DNA of 64,000 bases from NCBI RefSeq assembly GCF_002119665.1, contig NZ_CP021111.1, positions 3,844,001 to 3,908,000 of the forward strand, written 5' to 3'. Positions 47,937 to 58,033 of this stretch are shown here, piece after piece. A program made the position numbers and the translations under genes. The notes under the pieces are model-generated. The model saw only the letters and a list, made by a program, of their open reading frames with translations, did not search any database and was not told the DNA's origin. Origin of the DNA: Bordetella genomosp. 13 (lineage in GTDB: Bacteria > Pseudomonadota > Gammaproteobacteria > Burkholderiales > Burkholderiaceae_B). Each line of letters starts with the position of its first letter. Within the stretch, counting starts at the first letter, position 1.

Positions 47937-50810
47937 ATGAGCGAGAAGTCGGCTCTCGCGAGCCGGACCCTGCCGCGCCTGCTGAAGATGGCTATCCGAG
48001 CCGGGATCCAGCCGGTCGTGCGCCTTCACCTGCATCGAGGGATGCATGTGGACGCAACCGACAGTGGCGGACGCACGGCTCTTGCCTTGGCGGCCACGTA
48101 CGGCCATCAGGGAATATGCCGATTGCTGCTGGAATCGGGCGCCGACCCACACGCACGTGATCTTCACGGAGATGACGCGTTCTCCCACGCTCTCAAATCC
48201 AACAACGCGGGAATTCTCACGCTGCTTGGCCAGCACCGTCGCCTCGATCCAAGAAGGCAGGAAAGCCGTGATACTGCATCCGTCATAACGGAAGAAGCAA
48301 AACTACCGTCGCCGTCGGCTGCTCCGCCACCCGTCTCATTTTCATCGGCAGCCGGGAGCCCGTCCACAGGAGAGCGACAAGGCGACAATGCCGTGCCGCC
48401 CACCGAGAGGCCAGCCGTCACAAAGATCGGCACGCGGCTGGATCGGCACAAGGATGCTGCCCCTGAACAGCAGGAAGAACGCGGGCCCGTGCCAGATGCA
48501 CCTCCTGATGAGGGGTCACCGCAGGCGATGGAACATCCGTTGCTCAGCGTGCATGACTTGGTAGGCGCAATCCCGGATGCAGCTGCTCAACAACGCTCCA
48601 GTGCATTGTCTCATGCCGAGATACCCGACCATCTTGAGGTCAGCAGGCTGCTCTTTCAGCCCAGCAGCGCTGCGCCAGAGCGTCATGACAAATGCAACCT
48701 TGCAATCAGTGCCCTGCCACATGAGGAAACGCCGTGCATCACAGCCTCCCAGCTGAGCAGATCATCCCGAACGCAAGAAATCCCCGCCACAGCTGCAGAC
48801 GCGCCGCCACAAGAGGAACTGGACCTTTCCGGTTGGGAGCCGGAGGACGAAGCCCCTCTTCCTGCCACGAACGAGGACTGTGAGAACGCGGCTCTGGAAC
48901 TGCAGGATCACATTTCACGACACGTACCAATAGACGACTACGAAGACTGGTCGGATATTGACATTGATTTGCCCGAATCTCGTCGCAGATTGAAGGCGTC
49001 TGCGGCGGAGGATCTCGAGCCCTTGCGCCTCCTCCTGCTCCAGGGTTTGAGGGATGGGAGCGTCTCTCACCAAGCGTTCTCAACCGTTATTTTCGTTCCG
49101 TCAGAAGAGACGGATGTCGCATCGGAAACCCATCTTCGCAACCTGCTCGGCGACTTGGGCATACTCATCAGTGACGACCTTCCCGGGTGGTCTGAATCTG
49201 CTCGTGTCTCCGACGAGTGGAACGATGACATGGAAACCGTGGCGGAAGCAATGTCCTTCTGGACTCAGCTGTCACGGCAGGACAACGAGCCAGTGTGGCT
49301 ATTCCTGAAGGAAGCGAGTGCGTTTGAACTGCTGACAGCAGAGGCCGAGGTCAGCATCGCCAAACGGATCGAGGAAGGCACCAGAGATATTGTCTCAGCC
49401 ATCGCGGCATGCCCCGCCACGATCGACGAAATCCTTGCGTCCATGTGCGCTGTCCGTAGTGGATCCGCGTCCATCGATCAGGTTATCGATGGCTTCAACG
49501 ACGACGAAAACGAAGGTGACGATGAAGCCGAAGCTGAATTGCCTGTCGACGACGATGACTCCGACCGCGAGACCGCCGGCAGGCTGGCCGAGCAACTTTA
49601 CCTCAAGTCATTGGCCAAATTCGAAGTGATTGAGTCATGGCATCTCAGGATGCGTGACGCCTTCGAAACCCAGGGGCCTGACTCACAGGCATATGCAGAA
49701 GCCCGAGAGGCCATTCAGGCTGAACTCATGAATGTTCGCTTCACGCCCGGCATGGTGGAGCGAATGACTGATACTCTTCGATCCTGCCTGGCAGAGCTCC
49801 GTACCCATGAACAGGCAGCGATGTCCATCTGCGTGGAGCGCGTCGGCATGCCACGCGCGCACTTTGCAAACGTCTTCCGCGTTAACGCCACGAACCTCGA
49901 CTGGGCGCCCGAGGAGGTTGCTGCCGGAGGCGACTATGCTGAAGCGCTCGGGCACAACGTCGAAGCCATCCAGGAAACACAGCAGCGTCTCATAGAGCTG
50001 CAACGTCGTCTGACCCTGCCCCTCGTACAGCTCAAGGACATCAGCAAACGCATGAGCGCCGGGGAGGTGACGGTCCGCAAGGCGAAGCATGAGATGACGG
50101 TAGCGAACCTGCGCTTGGTGTTCTCGATTGCCAGAAAATACTTTAATCGGGGAATGGACATATCCGACCTCGTTCAGGAGGGCTGCCTCGGACTGATGAA
50201 GGCAGTGGACAAGTTCGACCACCGCCGCGGCTTCAGATTTTCGACGTATGCGACCTGGTGGATACGACAGGCCATAACTCGCTCAATTGCCGATCAGGGC
50301 TCGACCATCCGGATCCCCGTTCACATGGTAGACACAATCAACAAGATGGATAGGGCTCGACGAGAGCTGAGCAACGCCACCGGAGTTGAGCCAAACATCA
50401 GCGCGCTGGCAGAAAAGATGGAAATATCCAGAGAAGCCGCATCGAAAATCGTGAAGGTCATGCGCAAGCCAGTTTCACTGGAGGAGCTTGCGGGCCATGC
50501 ACAACAGCAACGTTTCGATTGTCACATCCATGGTTCCGGACTCACCCTAGCCTCGCCTGAAGAACTTGTCGCGGAACGGGAAATAAAGGGTCTTGTCAGC
50601 GAAGTACTGGGGACACTCACGCCACGAGAGGCCAAGGTCTTGTGCCTGCGGTTCGGTATCGGCTGGGGATCCGACATGACGCTGGAGCAGGCTGGTGCCC
50701 AGTTCGAACTCACTCGCGAACGCATCCGCCAGATCGAGGCAGAGGCTCTGCGAAAACTGCGGCATCCCAGCCGGAAAGAGAAGCTCGCAAGCTTCCTGGA
50801 AGCCTGCTGA
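47937..50810 (+). CDS. Ankyrin-repeat protein fused to a full RpoD-like sigma-70 factor
   Basis: 957 residues; the ATG at 47937 follows GGAAGGAAGG. Residues about 39-98 are two ankyrin repeats ([20 protein letters not shown], then a second one). Residues about 100-440 are a Pro/Ser/Glu/Asp-rich linker with no recognised domain. Region 1.2 starts at Glu451 ([17 protein letters not shown]), an acidic non-conserved region follows, region 2 at about 715-790 ([40 protein letters not shown] at 768-787), region 3, and region 4.2 at about 913-950 ([20 protein letters not shown]). The promoter-reading residues match housekeeping RpoD, and the sigma 1.1 domain is replaced by ankyrin plus linker. Heads the defence operon; six bases separate it from the ATPase gene. 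GC content is clearly below that of the core genes. Confidence 0.9.
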   Translation: MSEKSALASRTLPRLLKMAIRAGIQPVVRLHLHRGMHVDATDSGGRTALALAATYGHQGICRLLLESGADPHARDLHGDDAFSHALKSNNAGILTLLGQHRRLDPRRQESRDTASVITEEAKLPSPSAAPPPVSFSSAAGSPSTGERQGDNAVPPTERPAVTKIGTRLDRHKDAAPEQQEERGPVPDAPPDEGSPQAMEHPLLSVHDLVGAIPDAAAQQRSSALSHAEIPDHLEVSRLLFQPSSAAPERHDKCNLAISALPHEETPCITASQLSRSSRTQEIPATAADAPPQEELDLSGWEPEDEAPLPATNEDCENAALELQDHISRHVPIDDYEDWSDIDIDLPESRRRLKASAAEDLEPLRLLLLQGLRDGSVSHQAFSTVIFVPSEETDVASETHLRNLLGDLGILISDDLPGWSESARVSDEWNDDMETVAEAMSFWTQLSRQDNEPVWLFLKEASAFELLTAEAEVSIAKRIEEGTRDIVSAIAACPATIDEILASMCAVRSGSASIDQVIDGFNDDENEGDDEAEAELPVDDDDSDRETAGRLAEQLYLKSLAKFEVIESWHLRMRDAFETQGPDSQAYAEAREAIQAELMNVRFTPGMVERMTDTLRSCLAELRTHEQAAMSICVERVGMPRAHFANVFRVNATNLDWAPEEVAAGGDYAEALGHNVEAIQETQQRLIELQRRLTLPLVQLKDISKRMSAGEVTVRKAKHEMTVANLRLVFSIARKYFNRGMDISDLVQEGCLGLMKAVDKFDHRRGFRFSTYATWWIRQAITRSIADQGSTIRIPVHMVDTINKMDRARRELSNATGVEPNISALAEKMEISREAASKIVKVMRKPVSLEELAGHAQQQRFDCHIHGSGLTLASPEELVAEREIKGLVSEVLGTLTPREAKVLCLRFGIGWGSDMTLEQAGAQFELTRERIRQIEAEALRKLRHPSRKEKLASFLEAC

Positions 50811-50816
50811 ACCGTA

Positions 50817-52343
50817 ATGACAACCACAATGACCGGTTTCTCCCGCATGCGGCACGCGCCTCCGAAAGCAACTGCAATGATAGAGTCCCTGCGAGGATTG
50901 GGGTACTCCACCGCCACTGCATTGGCAGACGTGATAGACAACAGCATCGCTGCGCATGCAACCCATGTGGAACTCCGTTTCGCATGGGCTGGTTCCCTGA
51001 GTACCGTGGCCATTCTCGACAATGCCGACGGAATGAACGAAGCGGAGCTGGACATCGCCATGCGTCTGGGCGAGATAAGCCCTCTGGATGCCAGGGACGC
51101 GTCCGATCTCGGCCGGTTCGGGTTGGGCATGAAGACGGCCTCCTTCTCGCAATGCCGAAGGCTCACCGTTGCGAGTCGCAAGCTGGGCGCTCTCAATTGC
51201 CTGCGTTGGGATCTCGATGTACTTGCATCCAGTGAAAATGATGGCTGGTATTTGCTGGAAGGAGCTGCGGCGGGCTCCGAACACATGCTGCAGGCCCTGG
51301 ACGGCAGGGAGCATGGAACCCTCGTGCTTTGGGAGCTTAATGACCGGGTCGTCACGCCCGGTTTTCGAGAGCAGGATTTTCTCGACCTGATCGACAAGGT
51401 CGAGCGTCATCTTGCGATGGTCTTCCACCGCTTCCTGCAAGGCCCCCAACCCCAGTTCCTGCTGACCATAAATGATCGGCCGGTAAGGCCATGGGATCCA
51501 TTCCTGACTGGCCATCCTGCGACATGGTCGTCGCCTATCGCCACTTTTGCATCCGCCGGGGGACAGGTGGAGGCTCAGGCACATGTCCTGCCTCACAAGG
51601 ACAGGCTGGACCCCACCGCACATGAAAATGCGGCCGGGCCGGACGGCTGGACGGCTCAGCAAGGCTTCTACGTATACCGCAACAGGCGCCTCCTGCTGGC
51701 GGGGAGCTGGCTCGGCCTTGGACGAGGCCGGTCATGGACGAAGGAAGAAGCACATCGTCTCGCCAGGATCCGACTGGATATTCCCAACACCGCGGACTCC
51801 GAATGGAAGATAGACATACGGAAATCGACGGCCCGGCCGCCCGTAGCCCTGCGTATGCCACTGACGAGGCTCGCGGAAGACGTGCGCGAGCGCGCACGAA
51901 GGGTTTTTGCCCATCGTGGTAAGGCAGTGAAGGCCGGGGGTGACAAGAGTCTCGCCGAAGCGTGGCACGCAGAACACTTCAGGGGCGGGATCCGCTACCG
52001 GATAGACAGGAGTCATCCCGCAGTGAAATCAGTGCTTGATGATGCCGGTCCGCTGAAAGCGGACATAGGCGTCATGTTGCGCATATTGGAAGAAACAATT
52101 CCGGTCCAGAGAATCTGGCTTGACACTGCCGAGGCAAAGGAAACGCCGCGCACCGGTTTCGCGGAGGAGCCGCCGGCAGAAGTCTTGAAAGTTCTGTCCA
52201 CCTTCTACAAGAACATGATACGGCGTCGCGGGTTGTCGCCAGTTCGCGCGCGCGAGCTGCTCCTGAGGACCGAGCCCTTCGATGCTTATCCGGAAATCGT
52301 TCGGGCCCTCCCTGACGTCCCTGAAGAACTTCAACAAGACTGA
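50817..52343 (+). CDS. GHKL ATPase of the MORC/MutL-like restriction family
   Basis: 508 residues. GHKL motifs: ALADVIDNSIAAHA with Asp41-Asn42, AILDNADGM at 66-73, and GRFGLGMKTASFSQC from 99. The following S5-type part has FYVYRNRRLLLAG, as in MORC-like ATPases. Such proteins, described for restriction operons by Iyer and co-workers, are thought to load or move along DNA under ATP control. It is 6 bases after the sigma gene and 4 bases before the Z1 gene. Confidence 0.88.
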   Translation: MTTTMTGFSRMRHAPPKATAMIESLRGLGYSTATALADVIDNSIAAHATHVELRFAWAGSLSTVAILDNADGMNEAELDIAMRLGEISPLDARDASDLGRFGLGMKTASFSQCRRLTVASRKLGALNCLRWDLDVLASSENDGWYLLEGAAAGSEHMLQALDGREHGTLVLWELNDRVVTPGFREQDFLDLIDKVERHLAMVFHRFLQGPQPQFLLTINDRPVRPWDPFLTGHPATWSSPIATFASAGGQVEAQAHVLPHKDRLDPTAHENAAGPDGWTAQQGFYVYRNRRLLLAGSWLGLGRGRSWTKEEAHRLARIRLDIPNTADSEWKIDIRKSTARPPVALRMPLTRLAEDVRERARRVFAHRGKAVKAGGDKSLAEAWHAEHFRGGIRYRIDRSHPAVKSVLDDAGPLKADIGVMLRILEETIPVQRIWLDTAEAKETPRTGFAEEPPAEVLKVLSTFYKNMIRRRGLSPVRARELLLRTEPFDAYPEIVRALPDVPEELQQD

Positions 52344-52347
52344 GGTC

Positions 52348-55203
52348 ATGACAACAACTGCCGAAACGAACAGGAAGAAGGTCGTAAAGTTTGTGCAGGA
52401 ACTTTTACTTGACCATGACGAATCCGAGATCACGGCCGGTCTGATTGCCGACAAGATAGAGCTTGTGGTCGGGATGAACCCGAAATGGGGAGAGGCGCTC
52501 GACAAGGTTAGCGTCACTGACGAACTCATCCGGCGCTTCAGCATGTGGACCGGAAAAGATACAGCCCTGACCAGTGACATCAATCATCAGCCATGGCTGG
52601 TGTCCGCTCGCAAGGACGACTGGCGATATTGGCAACGGTATCGCGAATGGCTGGAACGCAAGCTTTCATTCAAGGCCGTCGAAGCTCTGGACAGGTCCAC
52701 TGACGCGGTTCTCGAGCAGTTGGAAGACCCGAAGCGGGAAGGAAGGTGGGACCGCCGCGGGCTTGTCGTAGGCCACGTCCAATCGGGCAAGACAGGCAAC
52801 TATACCGGTCTCATCTGCAAGGCAGCAGACGCTGGCTACAAGATCATCATCGTACTCGCAGGCCTTCACAACAATCTCAGGTCACAGACTCAAATGCGAC
52901 TGGACGAGGGTTTTCTTGGCTATGAGACCAAACCTGCGCAAGAGGACATAAGGATTATCGGAGTCGGTGAAATCGACAGTGATCCTGCCATTCGTCCCAA
53001 CTATGTGACCAACCGCACGGACAAGGGGGACTTCAATACCGCAATTGCCAGAAAGCTCGGCATCACGCCGGAACAACGCCCCTGGCTCTTCGTGGTCAAG
53101 AAGAACAAGACGGTACTCGAACGCCTGTTTCAATGGATACGGAACCACGTTGCGGACACTCATGACGCGGAAAGCGGTAGAAAGATCGTCACCAGCTTGC
53201 CCCTGCTCCTGATTGACGACGAGGCAGACCATGCATCCGTGGACACTGGAGAATTATGGTTTGATGCCGACGGGAATCCTGACGAAGAACATCAACCCAC
53301 GGCAATCAACAGCAGGATAAGGAAAATTCTCCACTCCTTCTCCAGAGCCGCGTATGTCGGTTATACCGCCACTCCATTCGCGAACATCTTCATCCACGAA
53401 AAAGGCGCCACGCGGGAAGAAGGACCTGACCTTTTCCCCTCTGCGTTCGTGATCAACTTGGCGGCTTCGTCAAACTATGTCGGCCCGGTGAAGGTCTTCG
53501 GCACTTCGACCCCCGAGGGCCGGCAGGGAGGATTGCCTCTGGTGCGTCCCGTAAGCGATTACGCAAGCGAAGACGGTCTCGACGGATGGATGCCCCAAAA
53601 ACACGGAAATAGTTACATACCGATCCATGACGGCCAGCTGAAAATGCCGCCGTCGCTTGTGGAAAGCATTGACGCATTTCTGTTGTCCTGCGCCCTGCGT
53701 CACATCCGCGGCCAAGGCAGCGACCATAGCTCGATGCTCGTTCACGTGACTCGATTCAACGCTGTACAAGAGCATGTGCATCGACAGGTTGAGGAACACA
53801 TCGATCAAATCCGTCAGCGTCTTCATCGCCGGGTCGACCACGAAAGCATGGTCCAGCGCCTGCAGACTCTCTGGAAAGAGGACTTTGAGCCGACTACGCG
53901 CGAACTGCAGGCGTCATCTGTCGAGCGACTGCGTGAACACGCTCCCGAATGGGAGAATGTGTTGCAGGCTCTCACGGATGTCATTGGGGATGTCCAAGTC
54001 CAGATGATCAACGGAACGGCGAAGGATGCGCTGGACTACTCCGAACACGACGGAGTTGGCCTAAAGGTCATAGCCATTGGAGGGGACAAGCTTGCACGCG
54101 GGCTGACACTGGAAGGCCTTTGTACAAGCTACTTCCTTCGTGCATCACGAATGTACGACACTCTCATGCAGATGGGGCGCTGGTTTGGCTACAGGCCAGG
54201 ATACCTTGATCTATGCCGCTTATACACCACACAAGAGCTATGCGAATGGTTCGGGCATATCACGGATGCTGCGGAGGAGCTCAGGGAAGAATTCGACCTG
54301 ATGGCTGCGACGGGCGGGACGCCGCGAGATTTCGGCCTGAAGGTGCAATCTCATCCGGTGCTCATGGTGACCTCGCGTTTGAAAATGAGATCCGCCAAGA
54401 GTTTGTGGCTCTCCTTCAGCGGACAGCTGCTGGAAACCGTGTCCCTGTTCCGTGACAAGGCCACCTTGCAGCGGAACCTCAAGGCAGCGCAGGGACTGCT
54501 GGCAAGCCTCGGCACACCGGAGAAGAACCCGGCTCGGCAAAGGCCTGGCGGATCTCAGCAATGGCAAGGCTTTCTGTGGGAAGAGGTTGAAGCAACCCAC
54601 ATAGTAGAGTTTCTGTCCTCGTACGAAACGCACCCACAAGCCCACAAGGTGAACAGCGCCATGATCGCCGAATTCATTCAGTCCATGTCCGCAAAGGATG
54701 AGCTCACACAGTGGACTGTGGCGCTTATCGGAGGCGGCGAAGGGGATGATGAGGAGATCGTAGATGGTATCTCGATACAGATGCTCAAGCGAAAAGCCAA
54801 TGCCGCATTGGAGGGCCGTTACGCCATTGGCCGGCTGCTGTCTCCACGCGATGAAGCGATTGACCTGGATGAGGACTCGTGGGCGGCCGCACTGAGTCTT
54901 ACGCGTGAAGCATGGAGAAAGGACGCCGCGAGAACCGCCGGAGAAAAGGAGCCCGACGTGCCAAACGGACCTGCAATCCGGAGAGTTCGTGGTTCAGGTT
55001 CCGGGGACGTGGAAGGTCACCCGGAAAAGGGCTTGCTCCTGCTGTATGCGCTGGATCCTACAAAGGCCGAGGCAGAATTTCCCGAAGGCACACCGCCCGT
55101 CATTGCATTCGGCATCAGCTTTCCCGATAGCGAGGCTGGCGTCAAGGTCGAGTACAAGGTCAATAATGTAGGCTGGGAGCTGGAATATGGCGGCGCGGAC
55201 TGA
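52348..55203 (+). CDS. Z1-domain helicase-like ATPase
   Basis: 951 residues of the Z1 family, related to superfamily 2 helicases. Walker A VVGHVQSGKTGN with Lys148, Walker B LLLIDDEADHAS with Asp290-Asp-Glu292, GYTATPFANIF at 338, and GGDKLARGLTLEG and QMGRWFGYRPGY (about 605-617) as the later motifs. It likely acts with the GHKL ATPase as the motor of the restriction complex. Start ATG at 52348; its end overlaps the next gene by 17 bases. Confidence 0.9.
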   Translation: MTTTAETNRKKVVKFVQELLLDHDESEITAGLIADKIELVVGMNPKWGEALDKVSVTDELIRRFSMWTGKDTALTSDINHQPWLVSARKDDWRYWQRYREWLERKLSFKAVEALDRSTDAVLEQLEDPKREGRWDRRGLVVGHVQSGKTGNYTGLICKAADAGYKIIIVLAGLHNNLRSQTQMRLDEGFLGYETKPAQEDIRIIGVGEIDSDPAIRPNYVTNRTDKGDFNTAIARKLGITPEQRPWLFVVKKNKTVLERLFQWIRNHVADTHDAESGRKIVTSLPLLLIDDEADHASVDTGELWFDADGNPDEEHQPTAINSRIRKILHSFSRAAYVGYTATPFANIFIHEKGATREEGPDLFPSAFVINLAASSNYVGPVKVFGTSTPEGRQGGLPLVRPVSDYASEDGLDGWMPQKHGNSYIPIHDGQLKMPPSLVESIDAFLLSCALRHIRGQGSDHSSMLVHVTRFNAVQEHVHRQVEEHIDQIRQRLHRRVDHESMVQRLQTLWKEDFEPTTRELQASSVERLREHAPEWENVLQALTDVIGDVQVQMINGTAKDALDYSEHDGVGLKVIAIGGDKLARGLTLEGLCTSYFLRASRMYDTLMQMGRWFGYRPGYLDLCRLYTTQELCEWFGHITDAAEELREEFDLMAATGGTPRDFGLKVQSHPVLMVTSRLKMRSAKSLWLSFSGQLLETVSLFRDKATLQRNLKAAQGLLASLGTPEKNPARQRPGGSQQWQGFLWEEVEATHIVEFLSSYETHPQAHKVNSAMIAEFIQSMSAKDELTQWTVALIGGGEGDDEEIVDGISIQMLKRKANAALEGRYAIGRLLSPRDEAIDLDEDSWAAALSLTREAWRKDAARTAGEKEPDVPNGPAIRRVRGSGSGDVEGHPEKGLLLLYALDPTKAEAEFPEGTPPVIAFGISFPDSEAGVKVEYKVNNVGWELEYGGAD

Positions 55204-56209
55204 CCCATACGACGAGCTCACAGCGGCATGGCGGGCGCTCGGCAACTCCGGTGACGACGACGGCTGGCGGCTCATTCCGGTTGCCCCGGACGGCCCCTGC
55301 CGATTCCTCGCCGGGAGACGGTTCCCGGGGAATGAGGAGTCGCTACTCATAGGTTTTGCTACAGCGCAATTGCCTGCTGCCAGCACACTTCCACAAGGGA
55401 GAGGCTTCAAGGTCGACAAGGTGTCGCTGGCAGGGAGAGAGGCCAGCCATGCCTGGATTGCCCTCTCCAGGAAGGAGGATCGCAGCATCGAGCTCTTCAC
55501 GATGATGGCCACAGACGTCATCACGACGATGATGCGACACACCCAGTCTGGCGACGTGCGCGCCTTCAATTTTTTCCTGACTCGCATACGCGCTTGGCAG
55601 GATTTCATGCAACGCAATCCGGATGACGTGCTTTCCGCAGAGGCGGAGGTTGGTCTCTTCGGCGAGCTTCACCTCCTGCAGTCCCTGGCGTTGAATGGCT
55701 TGCCCCCCCATGACGCAGTGGAGGGATGGCACGGGCCGCTGGACGGTTTGCATGATTTCCTTTTCGGAACCGGCGGAGTGGAGGTGAAGAGCACTGTCGC
55801 ATCAGGGAGTTTTCCCGCGCAAATCGGAAGTCTGGAACAACTGGACGACAGCTTGGTCCAGCCCCTGTTCCTGGCTGGAGTTCGACTCGAGCTGTCTCCC
55901 GAGGGAGAGACACTCACGGAACGCGCGGCAGCCATCCAGGCAGTCTTTGCTGATGACCCTGTAGTGCAGTGCATACTTGACGGCAAACTCCTCCGGGCCG
56001 GGCTGTTGCCTGGCACCGAAGAGAAGTACACCAGAAAGTTCAGACACGTGGGAACCAGGATTCTGCGAGTGGCTGAGGGGTTCCCTCGTCTCACCGGCCG
56101 GAGCGTACCAAATGAGATAAGAAAGGTACGCTACGAGGTCGATCTGGACGTCATCTCTGCACACACAGTCGACCTGCGTCACGCAATGAAAGAACTAGGA
56201 TTAATTTGA
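55187..56209 (+). CDS. PD-(D/E)XK-motif protein (DUF4420 family)
   Basis: 340 residues with the nuclease core GLFGELHLLQ (Glu160), LDGLHDFLFG (Asp190) and GGVEVKST (Glu199, Lys201), the order expected for PD-(D/E)XK enzymes. It is the probable DNA-cutting subunit of the system. It starts inside the last 17 bases of the Z1 gene after a GGGAG site. Confidence 0.88.
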   Translation: MAARTDPYDELTAAWRALGNSGDDDGWRLIPVAPDGPCRFLAGRRFPGNEESLLIGFATAQLPAASTLPQGRGFKVDKVSLAGREASHAWIALSRKEDRSIELFTMMATDVITTMMRHTQSGDVRAFNFFLTRIRAWQDFMQRNPDDVLSAEAEVGLFGELHLLQSLALNGLPPHDAVEGWHGPLDGLHDFLFGTGGVEVKSTVASGSFPAQIGSLEQLDDSLVQPLFLAGVRLELSPEGETLTERAAAIQAVFADDPVVQCILDGKLLRAGLLPGTEEKYTRKFRHVGTRILRVAEGFPRLTGRSVPNEIRKVRYEVDLDVISAHTVDLRHAMKELGLI

Positions 56210-56211
56210 CA

Positions 56212-58008
56212 ATGGAACTGGAAGAATTCCTGCGACAGACGCAGGCCGATGTTCGGACGCAGATTAGCGAACGTCTCGAATCACAGGATGGCCAGGGATA
56301 CCCGTATCCCGAGACGATCTTCGCCGAAGTGGTGATGGAGCATATGGCCGATATCGGGATGACGCATGAGCCAACAACTTGCCACTACTCCGCCAAAGTG
56401 GGAAATGCCAATCTCCGTCTCAGCGGATATGCCCTGTCCGAAGACGCGGAGCAACTGGACCTTTTCGTGAGCCTTTACGAAGGAGTCGATCAGATCACTC
56501 CAGTGACGGACACGGAGACGAAGACGGCAGCAGAACAGTGCCTGCGCTTTCTGACGAAATGTGCCGAGGGGAAGCTGTCTCGCACGATGGACGAGTCCAA
56601 TGATGCATACGCGCTGGCGCTGTCCATCGAAGGGGACTATGCGAATCTTGATGAAATCAGGATCTACGTCGTAACGGACGGGCAGGCAAAGTCGAAGGCG
56701 TTCAAACCGCGCGAAGTCGGCGGAAAGACGATAAAGCTGGAGGTGATGGATATTGAGCGGCTGCACCGCCACTGGTCTGAAGGCAAGCCGCGCGACGAAC
56801 TCGTCGTCAACTTTGAAGAGCTCGCAGGAAGCCCGCTTCCGTGCGTCTATGTACCTGCACAGGACGCAGACTACGACTATGCCCTGACGGTGATTCCCGG
56901 AGAGTCGCTTCGCTTCATATATGAGAAATACGGCCAGCGCCTCCTGGAGGCCAATGTCCGCTCGTTTCTCAGCGTGACCGGCAAAGTCAACCGGGGCATC
57001 CGCGACACACTCAAGAGCAACCCGGAACGGTTCATGGCCTACAACAATGGCATAGTGATCGTGGCAGACGAGATAAGCATCAATCGTGCAGCAGACGGTA
57101 GCCCCGGCATCTCCTCTCTCAAGGGAATGCAGATAGTCAATGGCGGACAAACCACCGCGTCCATCTATTTCTCAAAAAAACGGACACCAGAGATCGATTT
57201 GAAACGAGTCCGTGTCCCGGCGAAGGTCATCATATTGCGGTCACAGGACGATCTCGCCGAAGAGGCCCTGATTTCCGACATTTCCAAATACGCCAACAGT
57301 CAGAATGCGGTCAAGCAGTCCGACCTTTCTGCCAACCAGCCATTCCATGTTGAAATTGAAAAGCTGGCTCAGGCTGTAGTGTGTCCGAACGGAGTGGGAC
57401 GGTGGTTTTACGAGCGTGCTGCCGGCAGCTACAAGACCCTGCTTGCTCGTGAGGGCACCACGCCGGCAAAACTCAAGCATTTGCGGACTGAGGTCATCCC
57501 TCCCGCACGCAAGATTACAAAGACCGACTTGGCCAAGTATCTGACGGCCTGGGATAGAAAACCACATATAGTGAGTTTGGGTAGCCAGAAGAACTTCGAG
57601 CGCTACATGGAGAGCATTTCTCCCGGGGACGCGCAATCTCCAGCCCCTCTTCCTGACGTAAAGACGTTCAAGGAAATGATCACCAAAGCGGTGTTCTTCA
57701 AGAAGACTCACGCCCTCGTACGGCCTCTGTTTCCGGCATTCCAGGCCAACGTAGCCGCCTACTTGGTGTCCATTGCTTCTGAAAAAATTGGCGACCGAAT
57801 TGCCCTCGACAAGATCTGGCTGCAGCAAGACATCTCACCAGCGCTCCGAGCACAGCTTACAACTTGGGCCTCCGAGGTCAATGACGTCTTGCACCGCAGC
57901 GCTGACGGCAGGATGATCTCTGAGTGGGCGAAGAAACCGGAATGCTGGGAGGCGGTCCGCTCTGCACACTATTCTCCAGTGAACGAAGACATACCTGAGC
58001 TGACCTGA
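56212..58008 (+). CDS. AIPR family abortive-infection phage-resistance protein
   Basis: 598 residues from the ATG at 56212; a TTG at 56206 that overlaps the previous stop is five bases from an AGGA site and may be the real start. The family core is visible from Arg250: VRSFLSVTGKVNRGIRDTL, FMAYNNGIVIVAD with Asn278-Asn279, then MQIVNGGQTTASIY and ISKYANSQNAVKQSDL. First members were found in phage-resistance systems; the biochemical role is unknown. Confidence 0.9.
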   Translation: MELEEFLRQTQADVRTQISERLESQDGQGYPYPETIFAEVVMEHMADIGMTHEPTTCHYSAKVGNANLRLSGYALSEDAEQLDLFVSLYEGVDQITPVTDTETKTAAEQCLRFLTKCAEGKLSRTMDESNDAYALALSIEGDYANLDEIRIYVVTDGQAKSKAFKPREVGGKTIKLEVMDIERLHRHWSEGKPRDELVVNFEELAGSPLPCVYVPAQDADYDYALTVIPGESLRFIYEKYGQRLLEANVRSFLSVTGKVNRGIRDTLKSNPERFMAYNNGIVIVADEISINRAADGSPGISSLKGMQIVNGGQTTASIYFSKKRTPEIDLKRVRVPAKVIILRSQDDLAEEALISDISKYANSQNAVKQSDLSANQPFHVEIEKLAQAVVCPNGVGRWFYERAAGSYKTLLAREGTTPAKLKHLRTEVIPPARKITKTDLAKYLTAWDRKPHIVSLGSQKNFERYMESISPGDAQSPAPLPDVKTFKEMITKAVFFKKTHALVRPLFPAFQANVAAYLVSIASEKIGDRIALDKIWLQQDISPALRAQLTTWASEVNDVLHRSADGRMISEWAKKPECWEAVRSAHYSPVNEDIPELT

Positions 58009-58033
58009 AATACTCGCCGGGCAGGCAGAACCC

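Noticed and set aside
56206..56211. TTG start for the AIPR gene that overlaps the previous stop
   Set aside because: Possible, since it is five bases from AGGA, but the ATG six bases later is the stronger codon; the protein differs by two residues only.
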